From Spiroplasma gladiatoris (GTDB lineage Bacteria; Bacillota_I; Bacilli_A; Mycoplasmatales; Mycoplasmataceae), in the NCBI RefSeq assembly GCF_004379335.1, contig NZ_CP038013.1, positions 496,001 to 560,000 on the forward strand: DNA of 64,000 bases, in the 5' to 3' direction. Both the position numbers and the translations under genes were made by a program. The notes beneath the pieces are model-generated. The model saw nothing but the letters and a program-made list of their open reading frames with translations. It did no database searches and was not told where the DNA came from. Positions within the stretch are counted from its first letter, which is position 1. The number at the start of each line of letters is the position of its first letter. Shown in pieces: positions 44,143-54,578 of the stretch.

Positions 44143-46377
44143 ATGGCAAAAAGATATGGTTATGAATTAGGAGAATATAATTTACCTTCAAGTATACGTA
44201 AAAGAATTGATGATTTAGTAGGTTTAAGTTTAAATCCTTCTACTATAAATTTGTTAACTAGTGAGTTTTCTCATCTTTCTGAAGATATGAAAGAAAATAT
44301 TGGAAGATATATAGCTAATCTTTTAGAAATTGAAAATGCAATCTTAGAAATTCATTTTAAAAAAATTAAAGAAGAAAACGCATTCGGAAATTCTAAACAA
44401 GAACTTATTATGAAACAAAGACAAAGTAATCTTTTAAGAATTCAACAAATTTTTGCCAATAAAGATTTAGAAAACTTAAGAGCTATTAAATATGATAATA
44501 ATTTTCAACCACAAGAAGATTTGAGTTTAAATAAAAATGATTTAAAAAGATTTATGGTAACGAATAACTCAAATAGTCTTTCAAATGATGATAAACAAAA
44601 ACAAAAACTAAAGTTTTTATCTGAGAAAAAAAGAAGATTAGAGTTAGTAATAGTTGAAGAACAAAATAAGATTAATGAAGCAAAAAAAATTTTTGAAGAA
44701 GCTAAAAAAAATAATGATATTTTAAAACAAAAAAATACTCTAAAAATAATTAAAGAAGCTAATGAAAAATTATTAACTATTGATATTGCAATTAAAAAAT
44801 TTAAATCAGTTGAATTAATTCCTTGAGAAGTATTTTTAAGTGAAGAGGAATTAAATAATTCTGAAGTACAAGAAATTAGAATTAGAGAAACATTAAATCA
44901 AAATATATATAGTCCAAACAAAGAAAATAAAAATTATATAAAAGATGTGAATAAAAAAACAAATAAAACTATCGATGTAACTCAAGAAATAGAATTAAAT
45001 AATTTTTTTGATGTAGATGATTTTGAAGAAGAAGATACAATAAAAAAAAAGATTATAAATAAAAATCAAGAAAAAAAAGATAATAACTTCAAACTTGTAG
45101 ATAGTAAAAATAAGTTGTTAAAGTTTTCAAAAATAATAATACCTAATGGCGAAAATGAAACTAAAGAAGTTTTGGTGAATGAAAACAAATTTCAAAATAG
45201 ATTTGATAAAAAAAAATCTAAACTAGTTAATGAAAAAATAAATGAAAAAATTTATAAAGAAGAGTTTGCAATGAAAAAAAAGTTTAAAGAAAAACAAAGC
45301 GACTTAAACGAAATTAAAGAAAAAAATATTGATGATTTAAATAAAAATAATTTTTTAGAATCAGAAGAAAAAATGTTAGTTAATAAAAAAAGTGAAAATA
45401 AATCTATAAATAATGAAAAAGAACTAAATGAAAAAATTAAAAATGCAAAAAAATTTACTAGATTATACGAAGAAAAAAGAATCTCATTAGAAAGAGAAGC
45501 TGAAAGAAGAAGATTTGAAAGAGATCAAAAAATTATAGATTCTCAAATAAAAGAAAACATAAGTAAAGAAAAAATAATTAAAAAAATTAAAAAAAATTAT
45601 AAATCAAAAGACAAATATTTTGAAAAACTTAAAAAAGAAAAAGAACACTTAGAAAAAGAATTAGCAAATTTAAAGCAAAAACAAAAAGTAGAAGAGTTAC
45701 GTAACATTGAAATTGCAAAAAGAAAAGCGATGAGTTCTATTGAACAAACTTTAAAAAAAGATAAATTTAAAGGAAAAAACCTTCATACTATTTTAGAAAA
45801 AAAATGAATTGCTCATAATGTTAAAGCAACTTTATTCACAAAAGAAAAAGCAATTTCTGTAATAAAAATTATAAAAGATAGAGAACTTTTTTTAAAAAAC
45901 AAAACTAGTGAAGAGATTTCAGAATGAGAAAATTGAAAAAAAGAGTTTAAAGATAATATTGAATTAATTTTGAAAAATGATAGATATAAAGGAAAAAACC
46001 TTCATACTATTTTAGAAAGAAAATGATTAGCATACAATATTAAAAATACATTATTTTCAAAAGAAAGAGCTAATAAAATTATAAATCAAATAAAATCAAA
46101 TCATATAAATCAAAAAGTACCACTATTAAACGATACTAACAAACTAAAAATGAAAAAATATTTAAAGTTTAAAAATGATGAATTAAAAAACAATTTAGCA
46201 ATTGATATTAATGATTTAAATAAAAAATATGATTTTTTAAAAAGAAAAGAAAAACTTAACTTATTAAATAAGAATGAAAAATCTGAATTAAAAGAAATAA
46301 AAACTAATAAAAAAGATTACAGCAATAATAAAATAAATTTAAAAAAATTTATACTAATAAAAAAAACGATTAATTAG
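44143..46377 (+). CDS. 744-residue charged coiled-coil protein with duplicated motif
   Basis: The ORF is uninterrupted in table 4 (TGA Trp at seven or more sites). The N-terminal 110 residues look globular (LPSSIRKRIDDLVGLSLNPS). After that the protein is extremely Lys/Glu/Asn-rich, with long heptad-like helices and an ERRRFERDQK stretch. A motif of about 45 residues is present twice (about 531-575 and 604-648), each with KGKNLHTILE(K/R)KW then A(H/Y)N. There is no signal peptide or membrane helix. RBS GGAGG precedes the ATG. The PTS EIIC gene follows 8 nt downstream. A cytoskeletal or scaffold role is only a guess. Confidence 0.8.
45730..46085 (+). repeat. Two copies of a KGKNLHTILE-containing motif
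   Basis: Copy 1 (about 45733-45867) and copy 2 (about 45952-46085) share KGKNLHTILE-x-KW-x-A-x-N-x-K-x-TLF-x-KE-x-A. The DNA of the core (AAAGGAAAAAACCTTCATAC) is identical in both, and substitutions elsewhere are conservative. Confidence 0.8.
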
Positions 46378-46385
46378 GAGTTTAA

Positions 46386-48335
46386 ATGAATAATAAATTA
46401 AGAAAAAAAATAAATAAAGAAATGAAGTATTCATCAGTTTTTAAAAGTTTTGAATTGTCTTGATATACAAAAAATAGTTTGAAAACTTTTATGAGAAAGT
46501 TAGGATCTACTTTTGGTTTTGTAATTATATTGATGCCTGTTTTTGGTGTAATTTTATCAATTGGAAATTTATTAAACACCTATAACGCACCTAAAGTTTT
46601 AAGCAATTTGTTTACAAATATTGGAACTTTATTATTTACAAATATAGGACTTTGATTCGCAATAGCCTTAACAATTGGTTTTACAAATAATAAAGGGGTT
46701 GCTGTTTATTCTAGCATTATTTTTTATTTTGCTTTTACATTAACAATGGCGGCATTTATACAAACTAAAAACACCAATAACAACACTTTTGACATTTTAT
46801 TTTGAAAAAATTTAGAGCAAAAAATATATTTAACTTCAATCTTTGGATTTTTAACTTTTAACACTGGAGTAATTGGTGGTTTTTTATCTGGAGCGATTAC
46901 AACTTTGATTTATAATCGGTTTAAAGAAACTAAATTAATTGTTGGTCTTGAATTTTTTTCTAAAGAAAAATTTGTATTAGTATTAATCCCATTTGTAGCA
47001 ATTTTATTTGCTATTTTATGACTAATATTTTGACCTTCTATTGGATATTCTTTAAGGTTTTTAGGAATGGGTCTTGCAAATTCGCCAACCGGTTTAGACT
47101 CATTTATATTCGCAACTGTTTCTAGATTTTTAACACCGTTTGGAGCAGGAATGTTGATTCACTCACCACTATGATATACAGAATTAGGAGGAAGTTTAAG
47201 AAACTATGAGGGACAACTATTTGCCCAATATTTACTTAGAACACAACCGGGTAATATTTCATGACTTTCTGAATTTGTAGACATGTTGATGAGTCAAAAA
47301 CCTGGTAGTTGAGCACAAACTAGTGTTGAAGATTTTATTAATGCTTCTAATTTGACTAGTGATGCTAAAAAAGAAATTATAAGTCTTTTGAGTAATTGGC
47401 ATTATAATGTTGGTGATTATCAAGGATCTGCTATTAATTTATTAGATTTAAGAGGTGATCAAGTAATTGCTGCAAATGTTATTAATAATAATTACATAAC
47501 TATGCAAGATTGTTGGAATGTTGGACTAAGAGTTTCAAGGTTTATTGCTGCAGGTTTTGCAAACTCAATTTTTGTACTTCCTGCTATTGGACTAGCTATA
47601 TTTCTACAAATTGATAAAAAAGATCGAAAAAAATACATAGGGTCTTTTATAATTGCGTTTGCATCGTCTGCGCTTCTAGGGATCACTGAACCACTAGAAT
47701 ACATGTTTTGTTATATTTGTCCAATATTTTACTTTGGAGTATATTCTCCAATGTTAGGAATAATTGGTGCTATTAGTTCAATTGCACAACTGAAATTGGG
47801 CACAACATTTTCAACCGGTTTATTTGATTTAATTTTTAATGGTGCAATTCCTACTATAGCTGGTCAAAACACAAGGATATGATTGGTACCAATTTTAGGG
47901 GTTATTTTTGGTGTAATAGAGTTTACAATGGCCTATTTTTATTTTAAATATACAAAATTTGATCCATTTGAAAAGTATTTATCAAAAAAAGATACTATAA
48001 AAGCAAATATCAATGAATTAAAATTGAATTTGTATAGTTATAAAAATATTAAAAATATTAAAGTTGAAGATAATAAATTGATTTTAATTACAAATAAACC
48101 GATTAATATAGAATTTATTGAAAAGTGATTTTCAAATGTTAAATTTAATAGTGATTGTGAGTACAAAATGACTATTAAAAAAGAGTTTCAAGAAACAATA
48201 GAGGTTTTATTTGAATCTTTAAAAGAATCAAATAATTTATCTAAATTTAAAAAAGAAGATAAAAAAGCTTTTTTAACATGTAAAAAAGATTATAAAAGAT
48301 ACAAAAAATCTCTAAAAAAAATTCCAATAAATTAA
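46386..48335 (+). CDS. PTS EIIC of the glucose/GlcNAc family with Cys-less IIB-like tail
   Basis: A 649-residue protein. The membrane part (about residues 30-535) has helices and motifs of the glucose-superfamily EIIC: FGAGMLIHSPLWYTELGG, GFANSIFVLPAI, and GITEPLEYMFCYICP with the substrate-contacting GITEP. After residue 540 a short domain, KNIKNIKVEDNKLILITNKP, aligns with the IIB start (ENI...CxTRLR), but the phosphorylated Cys and both Arg are missing. It ends in a Lys-rich tail. It either needs a separate IIB, or works as a sensor or carrier. RBS AGGAG overlaps the stop of the upstream coiled-coil gene, so they are coupled. Confidence 0.8.
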
Positions 48336-48463
48336 TAATTCATAATATTTTTAAAAAACTAAAATATTGTCAAAAAATATGATATAAATATATTGAAAAG
48401 TATATATGTATGTAACTTTTTTATACGAAATATATATTTTTAAACTAGGAGTTGAAAATAAAC

Positions 48464-48628
48464 ATGGCAAGTGTCATAGTACGTGAAGGTGAACCAATAG
48501 AAAAAGCTTTGAAAAGATTTCAAAAAGTGGCTGCTTCTTCAAAAGCTGAAGCAAGAAAACGTGAATATCACCTAAGTAAAAAAGAAAAACGTATTTATAA
48601 ACAAAAACAAAACAGAAAATTTGGATAG
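48464..48628 (+). CDS. rpsU: 30S ribosomal protein S21
   Basis: A 54-residue basic protein of the small subunit needed for initiation. MASVIVREGEPIEKALKRF and then RKREYHLSKKEKR match bS21. Length is typical. RBS CTAGGAG lies 11 nt before the ATG. The TAG stop forms exactly the three-base loop of the terminator hairpin. Confidence 0.93.
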   Translation: MASVIVREGEPIEKALKRFQKVAASSKAEARKREYHLSKKEKRIYKQKQNRKFG

Positions 48629-48642
48629 TCCAAATTTTTTTT
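48616..48642 (+). terminator. Terminator whose loop is the rpsU stop codon
   Basis: AAAATTTGGA and TCCAAATTTT pair around TAG, followed by Ts. Confidence 0.85.
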
Positions 48643-48718
48643 ATATCATTTTATAATTTGTGTTTTTTTTAAAAATCCTAAAAAAGCAATATATAATAAT
48701 ACTAATAGGAGAATTAAA

Positions 48719-49177
48719 ATGACATCTAAAACAACTAAAAGTACAATATCAAAAAAAGGAGCACCAAAATCAAGTTTATATCAAAAACCTTTAAAAGCAT
48801 CTGCTGGAAAAGTTGTTAAAAAACCTGAAATTTTGGAAGGTAAAAGTTCAAAAATCGCTTTAGTAATGCAATCAAGAGTTATGGTATCTGCTAAAAAAGG
48901 GAAAGGTGATTATTCAAATCTACCTCCAGGGGTTGTCGCTTCTATTAAAAATAAAGAAAGAATCGCAAAAGCTTTAAATATAGACGGCACTAATACAGTT
49001 GATGCAATAAAACAAAAATACGAAATTGATGGTAAACCATTAACCCGTAAAAGAGCTCAAGGTATTATTGAAGAAAGAAAAGATTTTTTTGAAAAAAATA
49101 GAAAAAAATCAATTAAAGCAGCAAATGAATTATCTCCTAAAGCTGAAAAGAAAACTTCAGTAAAAAAAGTTAAATAA
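48719..49177 (+). CDS. Small basic hypothetical protein, 152 residues
   Basis: Very Lys/Ser-rich ends surround a short more conserved-looking centre (GDYSNLPPGVVASIKNKERI then AKALNIDGTNTVDAIKQKY). The N-terminus (MTSKTTKSTISKKGAPKSS) and C-terminus (KKTSVKKVK) resemble histone-like or ribosome-associated tails. It has no signal peptide. RBS TAGGAG precedes ATG and a strong terminator follows, so it stands alone. I do not recognise the family; nucleic-acid binding is inferred from charge only. Confidence 0.7.
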   Translation: MTSKTTKSTISKKGAPKSSLYQKPLKASAGKVVKKPEILEGKSSKIALVMQSRVMVSAKKGKGDYSNLPPGVVASIKNKERIAKALNIDGTNTVDAIKQKYEIDGKPLTRKRAQGIIEERKDFFEKNRKKSIKAANELSPKAEKKTSVKKVK

Positions 49178-49185
49178 TTTTAAAA

Positions 49186-49221
49186 AACTAACTAGTTATG
49201 TAAAATAACTAGTTTTTTTTT
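49186..49221 (+). terminator. Rho-independent terminator
   Basis: ACTAGTTAT (49191-49199) and ATAACTAGT (49205-49213) form a 9-bp stem followed by eight Ts. Confidence 0.85.
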
Positions 49222-49248
49222 CGATTTAAATAAGGGAGGTATATTACT

Positions 49249-49806
49249 ATGTACTATTTAAATGCTAAAGTTATTGAAGTTTATAACAATGAAGTCTTAG
49301 TAGAAGTTAATAATATTGGTTATAAAGGAATTATTGTTAGTAAAAATATAAAAGACATTAAAGTTGGTAAAAATCAAAAAATTTATTTTTATAATTATAG
49401 AAATGAATATACTGATGAATATTTATTTTTTATAAATGAACAAATCTTGAATCTTGCAAAAACATTGTTACAAATAAAATTTTTTGGAATAAAAACATTA
49501 CTCGCATTATTTTATAGCTTAGATTATGAAGAATTAATTGAAGCTGTTAAATCTAAACATTATGATTTAATTAAAGAAAAAACTAGCATAAAAGAAAGTT
49601 TAGTTAAAGAAATTTTTGTAATAGTTGGTTCCAAAGTTTTAAATATAAAATACAATAAAAAACAAATGGAAGTAATAAACTCTTTACATAAATTGGGATA
49701 TAAATTTAGTAGTATTTATCAAGCAATATCTCAAGTTGATGATAAGCTAGATGAAGAATTATTATTTAAAAATACACTGGTGAAATTAAATGAAATTAAA
49801 TGTTAA
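49249..49806 (+). CDS. ruvA: Holliday junction complex subunit RuvA (diverged)
   Basis: A 185-residue protein called by position before ruvB and by its start: MYYLNAKVIEVYNNEVLVEV then NNIGYKGII, the OB domain of RuvA. The first helix-hairpin-helix reads LLQIKFFGIKTLLALFY; the usual glycine pair (IxGIGpK) has become FFG, so DNA contact may be altered. The C-terminal domain III that binds RuvB is present but weak. RBS AGGGAGG precedes ATG. It overlaps ruvB by 17 nt. Confidence 0.85.
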   Translation: MYYLNAKVIEVYNNEVLVEVNNIGYKGIIVSKNIKDIKVGKNQKIYFYNYRNEYTDEYLFFINEQILNLAKTLLQIKFFGIKTLLALFYSLDYEELIEAVKSKHYDLIKEKTSIKESLVKEIFVIVGSKVLNIKYNKKQMEVINSLHKLGYKFSSIYQAISQVDDKLDEELLFKNTLVKLNEIKC

Positions 49807-50740
49807 TTTAAATAGACCAAGTAATTTTGATAGTTATATCGGTCAAGAGAATATAATTAGAAATTTAAAAGTTTATATAAATTCTTCATTGCAGCGTAAA
49901 TGTAGTCTTGATCACATGCTTTTTTATGGATGTAGTGGTTTAGGAAAAACCAGCCTAGCATACTTAATATCTTATGAATTAAATAAGAAAATTTATGTTT
50001 TAAATGGAACAGCATTACAAAAACCTAGTGATATTATTTCACCACTTACTTCTTTAAAAGAAGGAGAAATATTATTTATAGATGAAATACATGCTATCTC
50101 AAAAGAAGTTTTTGAAGTTTTATATCCAGTTTTAGAAGACAATAGTTTAAGCGTAATAATAGGAAAAGATTATAATTCTAAGATTGTTAATATAAACTTG
50201 CCCAACTTTACTTTAATTTGTGCAACAACTGAGTTAAATAAATTATCTGATCCTTTTGTAAATAGATTTCCTATTAGTTTTTATTTTGAAGGTTATAAAG
50301 TCCATGAAATCGCAAAAATATTAGAAATAAATTCTAAAAAGTATAATTTAAATATTAATTATGAAATTTTAGAGTTTATTGCTAACTTTTGTAAAAATAA
50401 TCCAAGAATCGCAATTAATATTTTAAAAAGAATTAATGATTATATTGTGATTGAAAAACCTACTAAAATAACAAAAGAATACATTACTAGTATCTTAAAT
50501 ACTTTAAATATTTATAAATATGGATTAAACAATCAAGATTTGTTTTACTTAAAGATACTAAAAGAAAATAAAGTAATTGGTATTGAATCCATAAAACAAA
50601 TTATGAATACTCAAATATCAATTATAACTAATAATATAGAACCAAATTTATTATTACATGGTATTATAAGAAAAACTTCAAAAGGAAGAGTGTTAACCGA
50701 TAAAGGATTTGATTTCTTAAACGAATTAATTAAAATATAA
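49790..50740 (+). CDS. ruvB: Holliday junction branch-migration ATPase RuvB
   Basis: A 316-residue AAA+ motor. Seen: RPSNFDSYIGQENI (residues 9-22), Walker A FYGCSGLGKTSLAY (GPPGLGKT in most species), Walker B ILFIDEIHAI, sensor 1 FTLICATTE, the arginine finger region DPFVNRFPI and the winged helix at the C-terminus. The Walker A change (PP to CS) keeps the GKT core, so ATP binding is expected. It is translationally coupled to ruvA. No ruvC is seen, as is usual in Mollicutes. Confidence 0.93.
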   Translation: MKLNVNLNRPSNFDSYIGQENIIRNLKVYINSSLQRKCSLDHMLFYGCSGLGKTSLAYLISYELNKKIYVLNGTALQKPSDIISPLTSLKEGEILFIDEIHAISKEVFEVLYPVLEDNSLSVIIGKDYNSKIVNINLPNFTLICATTELNKLSDPFVNRFPISFYFEGYKVHEIAKILEINSKKYNLNINYEILEFIANFCKNNPRIAINILKRINDYIVIEKPTKITKEYITSILNTLNIYKYGLNNQDLFYLKILKENKVIGIESIKQIMNTQISIITNNIEPNLLLHGIIRKTSKGRVLTDKGFDFLNELIKI

Positions 50741-50825
50741 CTTTCAATTTCATTAGCATACGATTTTATAGTCTTTATTGGGTTTTTTAGTGTATAATAA
50801 TACTAAGATTATTGAGAGGTTAGTT

Positions 50826-51326
50826 ATGGATAAAAAAATTTATAATTTGAAAGAATCTAGTCTAGGTAAAATAAACTTTGCAGATGGAACTGTATTTATG
50901 TCAATTTCATTTAATGCAGATAGTGGTGAAAAAGTTAATGAAGTAATTATTTTATCATCACTTGATGAAGCTGTTAGAAAATTGCCTTCATTTGTAACAG
51001 AATTAACTTTCAAGCATGTTCAAGATAAATTAAAATTTCATAATGACATAGTTGAGTGATTGATTGAAAATTGATTAGATCCTGGTATTGTTACTTGTCA
51101 AAAATATATCGCACAACAATATGGTTTTCCAGAATTTTCTGAAATGGACCCAATTAAGTGAATCAAATCTGAACCTGAAATGGTTGCGCTAACTTTATCT
51201 CATATTGCAGGAAGATACACTAATGGTTATTTAAAACTACCAGAAAAAATTAGAAATTTAGAGTTTTGTTGTAGATTTGTAAAAAATGTTTTAGCAATTA
51301 ACTTTTGAGAAGAAAATGAAAAATAA
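50826..51326 (+). CDS. Hypothetical protein, 166 residues
   Basis: A soluble protein I do not recognise. The first half is beta-rich (LGKINFADGTVFMSISFNAD), followed by a helical part with WLIENWLDPGIVTCQKYIAQ and a C-terminal helix ending NFWEENEK. ATG 50826 has GAGAGG 8 nt upstream; an in-frame ATG at 50778 overlaps the presumed promoter (TATAAT 50793-50798). Tryptophans are TGA codons. It is monocistronic with its own terminator. Confidence 0.7.
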
Positions 51327-51352
51327 ACAAGAATAAATATTCTTGTTTTTTT
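51325..51352 (+). terminator. Rho-independent terminator
   Basis: AACAAGAATA and TATTCTTGTT with a T-run. Confidence 0.85.
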
Positions 51353-51383
51353 ATTGATATAATAAAATGAATAGGTGATACAA

Positions 51384-52790
51384 ATGTTTTTTAAAAGTTT
51401 AATTAAAGTAAATTTAAGTATTATTAGTATTTTGCCAAGTGTTTTTGTTTTTGGTTGTTTTGAACCTAATAATGTTATTGCTCATTATGAAATGAATAAT
51501 AATTATGCATACTCAAATATTTTCAAAACCAAAAGTGGAACAAATTACAGTATATTACCAATTTTAGAACAAAAAGAGTCTGAAACTGAGACAATAAACA
51601 ATAACGATCGCTTAATGCAATTGGTTATTGACTATAATAACGGCGAACTAATAATAGATGAAAAAAATTTTAACATGATTTATGAGATAAATTATATCGG
51701 TGGTAAATTAGAAAAAGAAGTTTATAATGATTTATTATCTAAAAATTACGATGAAGCTTCTAAAGTTAAATTTGCATACGATTATTTAGCAAGTGAGTTT
51801 AAAATAAATATTTTTGACAATAAAGATTACGAATTTATTTACGACTATACAGACTTAACTTTGAAAAATAATGTTAAAGATAATAGTTATTATTTAGAAC
51901 AAATTTATGAAGATCAAGAATTATATCTATGTTCAGATCAATACATAGAAATAACTAATGGTAAAAAAATGCTTAATTCAAAATCTAAACTTTATGATAT
52001 TAATACAGTATTAAATTCAAACAATTTAGCTCATTTATTAAATTCTAATCAAATTGATATTAAAGAGTATCAAGATTTAGAAGGAAAAATTAAATATGAA
52101 ATTGTTACTTCAACTACAAATTTAGATGCAATTATTGATGAAAATAAATACTTGGAATTCAAAGAAGAAAGTGAAAGTGAAAATAAGCAGACCAAAAAAT
52201 TTGATCCTAAAAATGTTGATAAAAAAGCGATTTTTAAAGAACTTCAAAATAAAAACAAATTTCAAAGTTTAACTTTTGATGATGTTGATATTAGTGATCC
52301 TGAAAAAATACCAAAACCTAAAGAACAAAAAAATACACAAGAATCAGAAGTTAAAAAATATGACTATTATAAAGTTACTATAAATTCTAAAAGTAACTCA
52401 GCAAAATTTAATGGTGAAGCTAATGTTATTTTAGAAGTAGAAATAATACCAGAAATACCAGTTGATCCAGAAATACCAGTTGATCCAGAAGCATCACAAC
52501 CTAAAAAAACTACTAAAGTAAATCGAGTTAATAATAACAATGTAAACGGTAATTTGGTTAATAACTTTTCTAAAGTATTTTTAAAAATGTTTGATAAACA
52601 GAGTTTAAATTTAAATTTCGTAGTTAAACAAAAAGAAGAAAAAAACAAAATCAAAACAGATGTTAATGAATTTAATTCAGAAGTGAATAAAAAATTTATT
52701 TTAGATGGAAAATTAATATCCAGAATAACTGTTTTAAATACAATAAAAAAAGAAGAGGATGAACAAAATGCTCAAAAAAATTCTTTATAG
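51384..52790 (+). CDS. Lipoprotein with PVDPEI repeat
   Basis: A 468-residue predicted lipoprotein. The signal peptide is MFFKSLIKVNLSIISILPS then VFVFGC, with the lipobox Cys at residue 25. ATG 51384 is preferred to an in-frame GTG at 51375 that lies within the RBS (AGGTGA). The body is Asn/Asp/Lys-rich. Near residue 357 two perfect copies of an 18-bp unit encode EIPVDP. A KKTTKVNRVNNNNVNGNLV linker follows. The next lipoprotein gene starts 23 nt before this one ends, so both are in one operon. Function is unknown. Confidence 0.8.
   Translation: MFFKSLIKVNLSIISILPSVFVFGCFEPNNVIAHYEMNNNYAYSNIFKTKSGTNYSILPILEQKESETETINNNDRLMQLVIDYNNGELIIDEKNFNMIYEINYIGGKLEKEVYNDLLSKNYDEASKVKFAYDYLASEFKINIFDNKDYEFIYDYTDLTLKNNVKDNSYYLEQIYEDQELYLCSDQYIEITNGKKMLNSKSKLYDINTVLNSNNLAHLLNSNQIDIKEYQDLEGKIKYEIVTSTTNLDAIIDENKYLEFKEESESENKQTKKFDPKNVDKKAIFKELQNKNKFQSLTFDDVDISDPEKIPKPKEQKNTQESEVKKYDYYKVTINSKSNSAKFNGEANVILEVEIIPEIPVDPEIPVDPEASQPKKTTKVNRVNNNNVNGNLVNNFSKVFLKMFDKQSLNLNFVVKQKEEKNKIKTDVNEFNSEVNKKFILDGKLISRITVLNTIKKEEDEQNAQKNSL
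52452..52487 (+). repeat. 18-bp tandem repeat, two copies
   Basis: GAAATACCAGTTGATCCA occurs twice in tandem, encoding EIPVDP-EIPVDP. A related partial unit precedes it. The repeat number could vary between strains. Confidence 0.8.
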
Positions 52791-53652
52791 TTTGACAATC
52801 ATATCGCTTTTTGCAACTAGCTCTTTAACTGTAATGTCATGTGAACCAGTAAAATCTTTTCCATCAGTTAGCGCTACAACAACAATATCTAATTTAAATA
52901 ATTTATTTATAGGGAAAGAAATTCAACCAGTATATTTTGATTATTTAAAATATATTAATGGATTTTTTGAACATAGTAATTTTTCTGATGTTTTATCTAC
53001 AAATAAAGTTACTACTAATAAGATTGAAACTAGTAAATTAAGCGAAGCTAACGTTATTTATTACAATGCTTTAAAAAATATTTATAAACCAATCGAGATT
53101 GGAACAGAATTAGATTTTAGTGGAATGACATTTATAATTGAAAATATTTTTATAGATGATTTTGCATTTGTAAAAAATAATTCTACAAATCAATCTCCAA
53201 AAAAAATAAATGAAAATGAAAATGAAAGTCAAGAAGAAGAGCTATTGTCTTATGCAAATACAACAATGGCTATTACAATTTTAAAAGGTTGAGAGACAGT
53301 TGGAAAAATTCTTTTACAAGTAAAAATGGAAGAAAATGACTATTTTAAAAAAAATATTTCAATGATGTTTATAAATAAATGACTAGAAAGTTTATTTTCT
53401 AATTTAACTATTAATAAACTAAATAAATATGGTTGATATGAATATAGTGGTTATGAAATAAATAAGGACAATATTGATAGTTTTAGAACGAGTATAGTAT
53501 CTAAAACTAATAAATTAAAAAACCTAGAAATAACAAATGAAGACATTAGTTTGTGAAACGAAACTAAAATAGAAATAGATAAAAATGGTAAAGAAATCGA
53601 GAAAAAATATTTTGGTTACGAATTAAAAGGTCAAAAATATATTTATGTATAA
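52768..53652 (+). CDS. Lipoprotein, 294 residues
   Basis: The signal peptide is MLKKILYSLTIISLFATSSL then TVMSC, with the lipobox Cys at residue 25. The start is ATG 52768, 9 nt after GAGG; an ATG at 52759 directly abuts it. The mature part has a region rich in Asn, Ser and Glu (about residues 137-160) and a C-terminal domain with WLESLFSNLTINKLNKYGWY. It overlaps the upstream lipoprotein gene by 23 nt. No recognised domain; probably a surface partner of the upstream product. Confidence 0.8.
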
Positions 53653-53682
53653 AAAAACTTCAATTATGAAGTTTTTTTGTTA
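53652..53682. terminator. Bidirectional terminator
   Basis: AAAAAAACTTCA and TGAAGTTTTTTT with loop ATTA. It ends the lipoprotein operon and also contains the stop codon of the convergent minus-strand gene. Confidence 0.85.
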
Positions 53683-54482
53683 TTTAAGATTTTTTTGAAA
53701 ATACTACTTAATCTAATTTTTGCACTAACTTCTTCTGCTATCATTACACCATCATTAAAAATTATTACCTTTGACTTTTCATCCATATCATCTGGATTTA
53801 GTTTTTGCAAATCTTCTTCTTCAATTTCATTTCCAATAATTGTTTCGAAATAGTGTTCAATTATTTCGCAAGCTTCTTCTTTTTTTTCCGAATTATCACT
53901 TGATAATAAAATTTTAAGTTCTTCTTCATAATTTTCAGCTTGTTCAGGATTTTGCGAAGATCAATTTTTTAATTTTTCCACACTTTTTGAAATTTCTGTA
54001 TCAAGAATATAAGTAATGTCTTCTCGATCTATTTCGCTAAAACTAGTATCATTTCCCAATTTATTTAATAAAATAGCATTAATTTCTAAAGCTTTTGATC
54101 CACTTTTTACAATGTTACCAATCTGCATTTTTATGATTAATTCTGTAATTTTTTCTTGAATATTTGTTGGGTTTTCTTTAATTGTGTTCAATAGTTCGCT
54201 TTGAATTTCACTATTAAAACCACCATCAACTTTAAGTTGTAATGAATTTTTTTTAATAAAATTATCAATCTGATCATGTGTTTTTAATTCGCTAACTTGT
54301 TTTTTGATATTAGCTAATAATTGATTTGTAACATTAACATCAGGAATAAAATCACCAATAAAATCTTGTTGAGCTTCTAAAAGTCCATTTTTTAATAAAT
54401 CCAGTTTATCTATAAAAAACTTTTTAAATCATTCTTGTGAAACATTGTTAACAAAATCTTGTAATAAATTATAGTCGCCCAT
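53664..54482 (-). CDS. Hypothetical acidic protein, 272 residues
   Basis: The minus-strand frame runs from ATG 54482, with a strong RBS (AAAGGGG), to TAA 53664-53666, with TGA Trp codons. The protein is acidic and helical (IEHYFETIIGNEIEEEDLQK near the C-terminus) and has no signal peptide or membrane helix. I do not recognise it. The stop lies inside the shared terminator hairpin. It diverges from the exonuclease-like gene at 54579. Confidence 0.7.
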
Positions 54483-54578
54483 AAAAATCCCCTTTACATA
54501 TATATTGTATATAATATAACATTAAATACCAAAAATTAAAAAAATTGATATAATGAGAGAGTAAGTGTAGGAACAACT

